Below, in pieces: positions 22,953 through 31,012 of a DNA stretch of 64,000 bases; position 1 is the first letter of the stretch, and each line of letters starts with the position of its first letter. The notes under the pieces are model-generated. The model was not told the DNA's origin, did no database searches, and was given only the letters and a program-made list of their open reading frames with translations. This stretch comes from Chryseolinea soli. GTDB lineage: Bacteria > Bacteroidota > Bacteroidia > Cytophagales > Cyclobacteriaceae. Made by a program: the position numbers and the translations under genes. Where the stretch lies: NCBI RefSeq assembly GCF_003589925.1, contig NZ_CP032382.1, forward strand, positions 4,030,001-4,094,000, in the 5' to 3' direction.

Positions 22953-25900
22953 TTAAATAAAAGATTCCGCATCACGATTCTTTTCGAGTTTGATTTGGCT
23001 TTCTAAATAAATAAGGTGTGAGTTAGCCCAGTTCCGGACTGTTTCCTTTTCGTGATTGCTTATCGTATTAAATAACTCTTTTTTTCCTTCTAGCAAAGGT
23101 ACAATAGATCCGCTCCAGGAATATGTACCCATGTTCGAGCCTAAGTTCTGCAGGACTTCTTCAATTTCTCCGAACTCATTTAGAAGTTTGAAAGCAATAG
23201 GATGCCATTCATTATACTTATTGTTGTCATTTGCAAAGATGGGCACTAATAGAGCTAGTCTTGCGGGAGCAAGAGGTCTTTTTTTCCAAGCCCATGCAAA
23301 GATTGATTGAAGATCACCAGAAAAAAGAATGCCTACAGATCTACGAACTCCACCGATATGCGAGCCGAGAACGTATTTTAATCCATAGAATTTAATATAG
23401 CTATCGCCTTCTGAAAGTAATGCTTCTGATAGATCATTCCAAATTGTTGAAAAATGATTGTGAATTAATGAATCATAGACACTCTGTATCTCATGATCAA
23501 TGTTATAAGTGTTTTTCCATGTAATTGAGGATATTGTAGAGTTATTAATAAAAAGTGCAAAATCCGATTCATTTCTATTCGAAAGGATGTTTGATATGGC
23601 CCGGGTCCATTTGAAGTTGTCTAATCGACGCCGTTCTGTTTTGCGCACGCCAAGTCTAAAAATGCACTGCTTATAAATTGGAGAAAGTGCCTTTTTTTTT
23701 TCGTCATCTCCATAGGCAAGATCAAAGAAGAGATTAAAGACAATCTCAAAGCCTTCGTCTCCATAATTGAAGAAAATTTCACTAAGTGATTCGAGTTCCT
23801 GAAAATTTAACTGTTTAAGAGAATTTCCATGATCAAGCCTATAAAACTCGGAAAGTTCACATTGATTGTTGTCCACAAGTCTAAAAAGTAACTTGTAGTA
23901 TTTTTTTCCATTTATATCGCTGGAAAGAAAATTGAACAATAGGTAATTTATTGTACTGGATTTGAACAGGTTTTCGTATAATAATTCCTTTACATGATTT
24001 GGCGAATCAAAGACAAATCCTTCTAGGACGCTGACATTTATTTCTTCTTTTATAGATTGAGATAGGACGTCGAGGGACAGCGTTATAAATTGATTTTGTT
24101 TAGTTTCGTCGGTTTTTAGTAAGTCAAATAACTTTTTGCCAAAGTAAAAAGAGAAGACTTGATTTCCTGTGTAAAAGTGCGGAATAGTTTCCTCCCATGA
24201 GATTGAAGAAGTGATAAATTCTTCAGCCAGACCGACCATTGCATCGATTACTTGTTCGTTTGAGTAATCCTCATCTCCGCTATCTAAGTAATATGATCTT
24301 GCCAAGGTTTTGTATCGAGAAACAAAGTCTGTTTTTATGAGTGACTGAATCAAATCGGTGACGTCTTTTAGTAATTGTTCATCCATCCAAGCCTTATCGA
24401 ATTTTTTTGCTAGCCTTAGAACCTGAAGGCCTTCTTCCCATTGATGGTCTTTGAATTCTGAAACGGTTCGAAGATAGGGTATCAATATGGTTCCTAAATT
24501 TGCCCTAACAATCGATCGAATGTTGTGTGATATGGCTTCACTCGCACGTTCCGAAAATTCCTTGTTATTTTTTATTATTTCGACGAGCTTACTTAGGATC
24601 AGATTCCAGTAGTTTTCGATTTCTTCGGTTGAAGGCTCGTTGTCATAAAGCACTCTGGTGCCTTGCTTTCCTGCGTCGCCGCCTCTGGAAAAATAGTTAA
24701 AATTTAGTCCTGTCCTCATAGCACTAATAGCAAGACCGAAATATCTAGAGTCAGCTCGTAGCATACCCCATTCGATAATTTTCCATCTTTCAGATAGCGT
24801 AACCTCAGTGCCGGAAAGATATATATTAAATAATTGCAAAAACTGTCCGGTTGAATTGTTTGCCCAAGATTCATTTTCAGCTACCGCAAAGGCGTATAGT
24901 ATTTTTATACTGTCACTGAATGTTCTTTTGTCAAAGCATAATTTCTCTAAAACCCACACGAGATTCCTTCTTCCATCTGTAATATTCAGTAAGTCGTCGA
25001 TCGATTTCCTGCCGAAGACTCTGGCAAGGTTGTTAGATATCGAGACAGGGTTCACTTCAACAAATGAGCGGAAGAAACGTGAACCAAGCTCAGTATTTAA
25101 GACTTCCGCGTCGTCAAAAGGGCTATCTGGCCCGGTTATAGCCTCAACTATTTTCATTGCCTTGTCATCATAGCCCAGATACTTCATTTGTTCGGCCATA
25201 TGTTCTGATAAATTTCCCCTATCTGGTTCGGATAATTTGGCTATCTCTGCAATTACTTCTATGAGACGTTTTGGCGTGCATGAGGAAAGCCATTCTCGTG
25301 CGAGGGAGATGGCGAGCGGGAAGGGACGTAGACTAATATAGCGCCCTTTTCTTTCAAAAATTTCTCTCTTTAGGTAATACTGGCAAACCTCGTTGAATTT
25401 ATTAACTAGAACATTGTCGTCACCGTCGATGGGCGTAATAAGTTTGCAGGTTGCTATAAATTCAAGTTGTGATGATAGATCATCATCGAAGCCAACGTTG
25501 CTAAAAATTGAGCAAGATTTGAGAATATTGCGGTTTTTTTCCTCTTGACCAATTTGACCCAAGAGTTTATCCAGAAGTTCTTTGTCATTTAATTTTCCGA
25601 TAAACTCTTCCCCATCTTTTACGCTGTTGCCTAGAAGTACGGCCATCAAGGGAATCCCTTGTGAGAATTCTCTAATTTTTTCAATGTTTTCTTTCTCGAG
25701 GTTGCTGAAATCTCTTGTTAGGATATCTTCAACAACAGATGTCAGTTGGTCTTTCTGAATGTGTATGTAATTCACGCCATTGATCTGATCGTCGAAAAGT
25801 TCCTCAGGATTTGAGTCAATGGAAATTACAAACAGCTTATTGTCAGCCATGTTTGTGAAATTAAGCAGGTTTCTATGGACGCGACTCGAGCAGTTGTCCA

Positions 25901-26795
25901 GAATAAGGATGTGGTTTTCGTTTTCCGACGACAGTTTCAGCCAAATGTTTTGGTAGTCGGCATTGGGAAAGAGATTGAGATTTAAGTATAGAACTCTGCT
26001 TGATAACAATGTTGTTGCCTCATCGCCGCTTGGCCTGAACATTTCCAATAGAATTCTAGTTTTTCCTATCCCTGATAATCCGAGGATTCGAATGGTCTTT
26101 TGTGGCTGTTTTAGTCCGTCCAATACTTGTTCTGAAATGCTTTTTATTCTTTCGTTTGAGATAAACCTTTCTTTCGTTGAAATGGTTTTTTCCCAATCTC
26201 TCCAAACTATAAATGGACTATGTTTTTTGTCGCGCTCCTTTAGAGCGAAGATTGCACTTGCGTGAATTGCGTTCGCTAGTTCATTAATTAAGTTAGCTTT
26301 TGTCTTTTCGTTGTTTTTGGTGTTTTTGGAATAGTTGTATTCGATCGGAAATCGAACGTGCCTTAGGTCAAAAGGGATATTTTCTGGATTGTCCTTTGGA
26401 GATCCAAAGTGTTTGTTCAGTATTCCAATGATTCGATTATACCCAATTGCACTCGATGCCATTCCATATTCATTAATCACATTGTTATTTTGATGTGGTT
26501 TGAATTTATCATTGATTATCTTTCTAATGAATTGTTTCAGTGGGCTGATGAAATTCACGACGGAGAGATCAGCAATAAATATATCACACTCTTGAATCCT
26601 TTCTGAAATCTTGGATGCGACTTCTGGGGAACCGGGCTCACCTCGAACACCTTCCTGAACTTCAAAGTTTATTTCTTTTAGATCAGGGTTCTTCTCTAAT
26701 TTTTTTGCGGCTTTTTCGATACAATCGAAGATAAAGTTCTTATTGAACTTTGTGCTGGTTCTAGATTGCCAGGAAAAGAATATTGTAATCTTCAT
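22953..26795 (-). CDS. TIR-like/STAND NTPase, probable antiphage defence protein
   Basis: A 1280-residue three-part protein. Residues 1-190 look like a TIR-like effector: first strand ITIFFSWQS, then GEPGSPEVASKISERIQECD-IFIADLS, and NVINEYGMAS with a glutamate at 109 in the position of a TIR catalytic residue. Residues about 210-460 form a STAND NTPase with Walker A GLSGIGKT (239-246), Walker B HILILDNC (295-302) and a GxP motif SQGIPLMAVLLGN (378-390) typical of NB-ARC/AP-ATPases. The remaining 800 residues are helical without clear motifs and fit a sensor array. By analogy with Avs and other bacterial NLR-like proteins it would oligomerise on phage detection and activate the effector, perhaps NAD cleavage. 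Low GC indicates horizontal transfer. Confidence 0.85.
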   Translation of the reverse strand: MKITIFFSWQSRTSTKFNKNFIFDCIEKAAKKLEKNPDLKEINFEVQEGVRGEPGSPEVASKISERIQECDIFIADLSVVNFISPLKQFIRKIINDKFKPHQNNNVINEYGMASSAIGYNRIIGILNKHFGSPKDNPENIPFDLRHVRFPIEYNYSKNTKNNEKTKANLINELANAIHASAIFALKERDKKHSPFIVWRDWEKTISTKERFISNERIKSISEQVLDGLKQPQKTIRILGLSGIGKTRILLEMFRPSGDEATTLLSSRVLYLNLNLFPNADYQNIWLKLSSENENHILILDNCSSRVHRNLLNFTNMADNKLFVISIDSNPEELFDDQINGVNYIHIQKDQLTSVVEDILTRDFSNLEKENIEKIREFSQGIPLMAVLLGNSVKDGEEFIGKLNDKELLDKLLGQIGQEEKNRNILKSCSIFSNVGFDDDLSSQLEFIATCKLITPIDGDDNVLVNKFNEVCQYYLKREIFERKGRYISLRPFPLAISLAREWLSSCTPKRLIEVIAEIAKLSEPDRGNLSEHMAEQMKYLGYDDKAMKIVEAITGPDSPFDDAEVLNTELGSRFFRSFVEVNPVSISNNLARVFGRKSIDDLLNITDGRRNLVWVLEKLCFDKRTFSDSIKILYAFAVAENESWANNSTGQFLQLFNIYLSGTEVTLSERWKIIEWGMLRADSRYFGLAISAMRTGLNFNYFSRGGDAGKQGTRVLYDNEPSTEEIENYWNLILSKLVEIIKNNKEFSERASEAISHNIRSIVRANLGTILIPYLRTVSEFKDHQWEEGLQVLRLAKKFDKAWMDEQLLKDVTDLIQSLIKTDFVSRYKTLARSYYLDSGDEDYSNEQVIDAMVGLAEEFITSSISWEETIPHFYTGNQVFSFYFGKKLFDLLKTDETKQNQFITLSLDVLSQSIKEEINVSVLEGFVFDSPNHVKELLYENLFKSSTINYLLFNFLSSDINGKKYYKLLFRLVDNNQCELSEFYRLDHGNSLKQLNFQELESLSEIFFNYGDEGFEIVFNLFFDLAYGDDEKKKALSPIYKQCIFRLGVRKTERRRLDNFKWTRAISNILSNRNESDFALFINNSTISSITWKNTYNIDHEIQSVYDSLIHNHFSTIWNDLSEALLSEGDSYIKFYGLKYVLGSHIGGVRRSVGILFSGDLQSIFAWAWKKRPLAPARLALLVPIFANDNNKYNEWHPIAFKLLNEFGEIEEVLQNLGSNMGTYSWSGSIVPLLEGKKELFNTISNHEKETVRNWANSHLIYLESQIKLEKNRDAESFI

Positions 26796-26914
26796 GATCT
26801 GTTGTAGGAAATATTTGAAACGGAGATTCCAGGTGGGCTAGCGATCAGATTGGATCAGGTGGGTCAAGGAACCGTTACTAAAGTAAAATTTTCAAATAAC
26901 AAACGCAAACTCTC

Positions 26915-26959
26915 TAAAACAAAAACAGCAGGCACTGCGGTACCGCAGCCCTGCTGTTT
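26915..26959 (-). terminator. Intrinsic terminator behind the gene at 26974-27681
   Basis: Minus-strand stem AAACAGCAGG/CCTGCTGTTT (26959-26950 and 26932-26923) with an inner palindrome CTGCGGTACCGCAG, followed by TTTTTGTTTT. Confidence 0.85.
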
Positions 26960-26973
26960 CGATAGGGCGAAGA

Positions 26974-27681
26974 CTATATCTTCACTGACTTAATGAGATT
27001 GTCTTCTCTTCCAGGTCCGTACTTGCTCTTCACATATCCCTTCATCCGTATAACGAAATCCCGAAGTTTCAAATAAAGATCCTTGCGATTCTTGAGGGCG
27101 GCCGAGCGGGCGCCGAAGGCATCCATCACGGCGGTGTTGGCGGCCAGGGTGTCGTTCAGCGCTTTTTCGAGGATGGCGATGGTCATGTCGGGCATCTTCG
27201 TGTCCCAGTCGGGAAACGTTTTGATGGCCTCCACGATGTTGCGATAGTGACCGAGCATGGCGCCATAGCCGCGGTCGGAGATGATCACCTTCTTTTCGGC
27301 CGCCTCGGTTTGGGGATCGGGCGGTGTGATGACGATCCGGGTGAGCCGCAGGCGGCGGATGAGGTCGCTCACCATATTGTCCTGGTGTGAGTTTCTTCCG
27401 TAGGCGGCGACCACTGCGCCACGGAGTTTGACAGGTCTGAGAATGACCGAGTCTGCATATTGCTTAAACATGGTGGCGCGTGTCACCACCGCCTGACGAT
27501 AGGCCTGCACTTTGGCTTGCAAATCGTTATTGGCGTTGGTAACGGCCGTGATCAGTTCCTGAAACTTGACGAGGCTGTAGTCCGGTGGAGGATTGAAGCC
27601 GGTGAATCCCATTAATAATGTCAACACATCGATTGCTTTCTGCAGCCTCGCTGCAAAAGACATGTTCGAACTTCCCTTCAT
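26974..27681 (-). CDS. Hypothetical helical protein
   Basis: A 235-residue cytoplasmic-looking protein (possible alternative start at residue 7, MSFAARLQKAIDVL). It is predicted to be almost all helix with heptad-like stretches (NANNDLQAKVQAYRQAVVTR and AALKNRKDLYLKLRDFVIRM) and a basic C-terminus. No enzyme motif or recognised domain. GC content is back to the core level, so it is not part of the AT-rich island. A terminator follows, and a hairpin element lies 33 bp upstream of the start codon. Confidence 0.62.
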   Translation of the reverse strand: MKGSSNMSFAARLQKAIDVLTLLMGFTGFNPPPDYSLVKFQELITAVTNANNDLQAKVQAYRQAVVTRATMFKQYADSVILRPVKLRGAVVAAYGRNSHQDNMVSDLIRRLRLTRIVITPPDPQTEAAEKKVIISDRGYGAMLGHYRNIVEAIKTFPDWDTKMPDMTIAILEKALNDTLAANTAVMDAFGARSAALKNRKDLYLKLRDFVIRMKGYVKSKYGPGREDNLIKSVKI

Positions 27682-27714
27682 AACAACTAGATAAAATGTA
27701 TTTTTTAAAATTTA

Positions 27715-27779
27715 AACCTGCCCGCCGGTACCGGCGCGCTTGCCAACGCCTTTTGCAAGCGGCGGGCCAGTTTTAGGTT
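27715..27779. repeat. Nested hairpin element
   Basis: AACCT (27715-27719) pairs with AGGTT (27775-27779), CCCGCC (27721-27726) with GGCGGG (27761-27766), and GCTTGC (27738-27743) with GCAAGC (27755-27760); a 12-bp palindrome GCCGGTACCGGC lies at 27724-27735. The layout is that of a dispersed REP-like or terminator-like element. Together with the next two entries it fills the 761-bp gap without a convincing gene between 27682 and 28442. Confidence 0.5.
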
Positions 27780-27985
27780 GGGTGATCATCGCATCGTCAT
27801 ACTGCAAGGATTCAGTACATCGCCATTTTATTTTTTCCGCATTCAAATGCGCAAGCGATCACCGCATCACGGAAAAACATGACATCAAGATATTTTTATT
27901 AACGTCATCAAAACCCCAAAAAAACTACTGGGGTTACCATCCCTTGCAGTTTGGTATACCGCGAGTTGCCAACGATATTTCGTCG

Positions 27986-28007
27986 CACCAACGATATATC
28001 GTTGGTG
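27986..28007. other. Perfect 22-bp palindrome
   Basis: CACCAACGATA followed by its exact reverse complement, with no loop. A partial copy GCCAACGATATTTCG lies just upstream (27968-27982). It precedes the 42-bp repeat array by 30 bp and may be a protein-binding site. Confidence 0.7.
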
Positions 28008-28037
28008 AACGAGAACATGTGTGCCAAAATCACGCCC

Positions 28038-28374
28038 GGGTTGCCCAATGTTCGCGTCGTGTACCAGAGGATTCGCGTTTGTGTCAACAGTATACGCTTC
28101 GTGTCAAAGAAGATTCATGCCTGTGTCAACAGCATACGTGTCGTGCCACAGAAGATTCATGTCGATGTCAGCGGTATACGCATCGTGCCACGGAAGATTT
28201 GCGTCTGTGTCAATAGTATACGCATCGTGTTACTGAGGGATTCGAGCTTGTGTCGGCAGTGTACACATCGTGCTACGGAGGATTGGCATCTGTGTCGACA
28301 GTACACACGTTATGCAGCAGAGGAATCACGGCTGTACCGGCGATGCACAAGGCGTGTCCCGCGGTGTTCGCGCA
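28038..28374 (+). repeat. Degenerate tandem array, eight units of 42 bp
   Basis: Units start at 28038, 28080, 28122, 28164, 28206, 28249, 28291 and 28333; all are 42 bp except the fifth (43 bp). The best conserved part is a GTATACGCATCGTGCCAC-like core followed by GGAAGATTC. A partial unit follows. All plus-strand frames are open over long stretches because 42 is a multiple of three, but changes between units are mostly non-synonymous in any frame, the 43-bp unit shifts the frame, and one frame stops in unit five. I therefore treat the array as non-coding. Confidence 0.8.
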
Positions 28375-28442
28375 TTTGTCCGGAATGTGCTGTTTGATGG
28401 AACAAATTTTTATATTTGGATAAATGTTAGCCGTTAAATAAA

Positions 28443-28772
28443 ATGAATCATCGTGGAAGATTTCAGGCGCAGGGTGTCGCCTTAGAAGAATCGGAATCCT
28501 GGTCTCAAATGGAAGCCTTATATTATGACGAAGGGAAATCGCTATTGGATAGCCTGGAGGCTAAATTGTCAAAAAAAGATCGCTTGATGCGGACACTGGG
28601 TTTTCAGCAGTGTCATAAATGCATAGAGCAGGCGTCACAAAATGGTGGAATATGCGTTAAAGAAATGGGTAAGCCGTTCATTAAGTCATTTCCAAAAAGC
28701 TATAGGGAACGCGTGGACTTGGAGGTCCGTTTGGGAATTGCTTTTATCATAAGGCCTAAAGAGAGAGTATGA
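28443..28772 (+). CDS. Hypothetical protein, first gene of a coupled pair
   Basis: A 109-residue soluble protein without signal or membrane segment. It has a charged N-terminal half (helical, LLDSLEAKLSKKDRLMRTLG) and three cysteines in QCHKCIEQASQNGGIC. Family not recognised. Its stop codon overlaps the ATG of the next gene (ATGA-type overlap at 28769-28772), so the two products are translationally coupled and probably act together. Location beside the repeat array and defence island suggests accessory function. Confidence 0.6.
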   Translation: MNHRGRFQAQGVALEESESWSQMEALYYDEGKSLLDSLEAKLSKKDRLMRTLGFQQCHKCIEQASQNGGICVKEMGKPFIKSFPKSYRERVDLEVRLGIAFIIRPKERV

Positions 28773-29662
28773 TGGAGTATAACGCTGATTTCAAAAAATT
28801 TCTAAAAGCGGAAGGGATATATAGAACCAACCAGGAATTCTGGCGAAGTTCAATCCAAGGCCTCTCGAAAATCGCGTTGAAGGATTGGGTGAAAAATGAG
28901 TATGGAAACGGAGACGAAATACGTGATGGCAATCCTTTGTTCTCGGCAAAAATTGCAGTTGGCAAGGCTATTCGTATCATTCAAAGCTCACGAGATGCGC
29001 TAAAGCCGGTATGGGCATCGTGGAACAACACTTATTCTGCCGATAATGGAGAACTTCATGAACTCGTCGTGGCGTTGCAACCGTATAAGGAAACCTATTT
29101 AGATTCGCTGCAACTTGTTGAGCAGTTTGTGTCAGGCGGGTATTCCGAACTCCAGGATAAATTGAATCTCCACTATAACGGTCAAACAAATCGTAACCGG
29201 ATCAAATATTTGGAAAACTTTTTCGAACGAACAGGGCTGCAGGAAAATTCATGGAATCTGTCGGTCAGCAAATTTAGAAAAGCGGAGTTCGATCTGAATT
29301 TCTTCAAAAAAATCATGAACGTTAGCCAAGCGCTCCTCTTTTACGAAAGTAAATTCGGGAACAAGGCGGTTGAAAGGGAATATCAAAGCGTCGTCAACGG
29401 TCTTCGGAAGATTAACAAGACAATCACCATTAATGCTAAGTACGATTTAGAGTATAAATGGAGTAAAAAGGAATACTTGCACCTGGTTCACAAATATTAT
29501 CCGAGCCCCAAAACATTTATCAGCCGCTATAATAAGGAAGTCGACGCATTAGAGGTTCGTGTCGAACGATTTGCCAAGACATTGAGAAACCAGGCGGTTG
29601 CCGCCGCGAAAAAGAGAAAACCAATCTTCTATCTACCCGTGCCGGAAGAGCAACTCAGATGA
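28769..29662 (+). CDS. Hypothetical protein, second gene of a coupled pair
   Basis: A 297-residue soluble protein rich in lysine and aromatic residues (EFWRSSIQGLSKIALKDWVK, EYKWSKKEYLHLVHKYYPSP). No domain recognised, no transmembrane segment, no signal. The basic C-terminus (AAAKKRKPIFYLPVPEEQLR) could bind nucleic acid. It overlaps its partner by 4 bp. A toxin-antitoxin or other small two-protein system is possible but unproven. The 209 bp that follow (29663-29871) contain nothing I can identify. Confidence 0.62.
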   Translation: MMEYNADFKKFLKAEGIYRTNQEFWRSSIQGLSKIALKDWVKNEYGNGDEIRDGNPLFSAKIAVGKAIRIIQSSRDALKPVWASWNNTYSADNGELHELVVALQPYKETYLDSLQLVEQFVSGGYSELQDKLNLHYNGQTNRNRIKYLENFFERTGLQENSWNLSVSKFRKAEFDLNFFKKIMNVSQALLFYESKFGNKAVEREYQSVVNGLRKINKTITINAKYDLEYKWSKKEYLHLVHKYYPSPKTFISRYNKEVDALEVRVERFAKTLRNQAVAAAKKRKPIFYLPVPEEQLR

Positions 29663-29871
29663 AGGCATTTGTGATGTTCCCAGTGATTTTGTTTTATACC
29701 TACTGACGCTTGCGCTGTTCATGTTAAACAGGCGATACCCGGCGCATATACGACGATGATGCGACGTAAGTCAACGATGTAGCTGGCGGCTGGGAAGGTA
29801 CTAGACTGATAGATATTATATAGCACATTGTGTTCCGAACAATAAGCAACGCGGAGGCGGTTCAAGGTTGG

Positions 29872-30258
29872 TTAAAACTGTTCCTCGGTTTGGTCGATCA
29901 ACCATTTTCCATCTCTTTTCTTCAAGAAGAACATCGTTCTCAAGGGCATGCCGCTGTCACCGTCCAAGCCGACAAAAACTGAGGCCGTTGAATCGGTTTT
30001 TTCCTTTAAGAGAACGTTATAAGCCTTGCTTAGTTTTTTGTACGTCTGTTTTTTACTCTCACTCCACTCGGCTGACGCTTTTTTTATGTTGTCAAGGGAT
30101 TCCCGGTAATGGTCGGTAACGCATGCCTCAGCTTTATCATATTCAAAATTGTCAACGTTCTTTAAGAACTGTTTCACGGTTTCTTCTGGTGAATCGCTCC
30201 CGCATGATAACAGGGCGAACGCAGTGGTGATGGTCAGTATTCGTAGCAAATATCTCAT
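29872..30258 (-). CDS. DUF4878-like lipoprotein
   Basis: A 128-residue protein with lipoprotein signal MRYLLRILTITTAFALLSCG (lipidated cysteine at 19) and the SPEETVKQFLKNVDNFEYDK start typical of DUF4878/NTF2-like Bacteroidota lipoproteins, ending FFLKKRDGKWLID. It is anchored in a membrane facing the periplasm. Role unknown. The 250-bp gap upstream (30259-30508) has A-rich tracts but no recognisable gene. Confidence 0.78.
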   Translation of the reverse strand: MRYLLRILTITTAFALLSCGSDSPEETVKQFLKNVDNFEYDKAEACVTDHYRESLDNIKKASAEWSESKKQTYKKLSKAYNVLLKEKTDSTASVFVGLDGDSGMPLRTMFFLKKRDGKWLIDQTEEQF

Positions 30259-30508
30259 GCGCCAAAAATAGAGGTTTTGTCTTGCGATGCCGTTGTGCCG
30301 GGAAAAAAGCCATGAAAAATAAGACGAACATGCAGAAACGCAGGATGCATGGTCAATGTTGCCGGTGAAGAATCATCAGCGTGAAAGGTGCTTGGTGGAA
30401 GGACGCAGATCCGTGCCAGAACATGCGCGGCCAGGCACAAAAAAAATTACAGCAAAGACTTTCGGCCTCTGCAAAAAAAACAATCCGGAAGAAATTGGAA
30501 AGTAAAGA

Positions 30509-30907
30509 TCAGTGAATATCCTTCCCCGTTAATTTCAACTCATAATGATCTGCCAACTGCGCCACTTCCTGGATCATCTCCTTGATCTGCTCCTGCGACA
30601 CACTGGCGGCAAGGCAAGAAGCTTCCACTTTCAAATAACCTTCCTCCAGCACAAACTTGCTGAAATCGAAGTTGGCGTTTTGCTCCAGTAAATTTTTCAG
30701 GTCGATGTTGGGCGCAAACTCGCAGACCTTGGAGGTGAAAACAGCTTGGTCGCGACCGGAAACGGCGCTGGTTTGGGTGATGGCCAACACGGTCTGGTAG
30801 CGGCTGCCATTGAGGGGAACAACCACTACTGATTTCGAATGATCGTAGTCTGTGAACTGACCGCCGATCTGTTCAGCGTATTGCTGAACATAATTCATGA
30901 TGTTCAT
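30509..30907 (-). CDS. Conserved hypothetical protein, YbjN/CesT-like fold suspected
   Basis: A 132-residue cytoplasmic protein. Alternating strands with an N-terminal helix (MNYVQQYAEQIGGQFTDYDH) and a C-terminal helix (SQEQIKEMIQEVAQLADHYE) recall the YbjN/type III chaperone-like fold, which is a weak fold-level guess. A second ATG three codons in is equally possible as the start. No operon partner is obvious. Confidence 0.6.
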   Translation of the reverse strand: MNIMNYVQQYAEQIGGQFTDYDHSKSVVVVPLNGSRYQTVLAITQTSAVSGRDQAVFTSKVCEFAPNIDLKNLLEQNANFDFSKFVLEEGYLKVEASCLAASVSQEQIKEMIQEVAQLADHYELKLTGKDIH

Positions 30908-31012
30908 TTGGCTCTGTATTTAAAGTGCCAAGGAAGATAGGAAAATTGAAGCGCATCCTGAAGGCGTGGGAACATTAATTTTACCGCGCTTTACGGTAAA
31001 CGCTGTGTTTCC

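Noticed and set aside
28038..28374. CRISPR array
   Set aside because: The repeats are contiguous and degenerate with no unique spacers between them, and no cas genes are in the window.
27951..28397. 148-residue protein encoded by the 42-bp array
   Set aside because: Changes between units are mostly amino-acid changing in all frames, one unit shifts the frame, and alternative frames are equally open.
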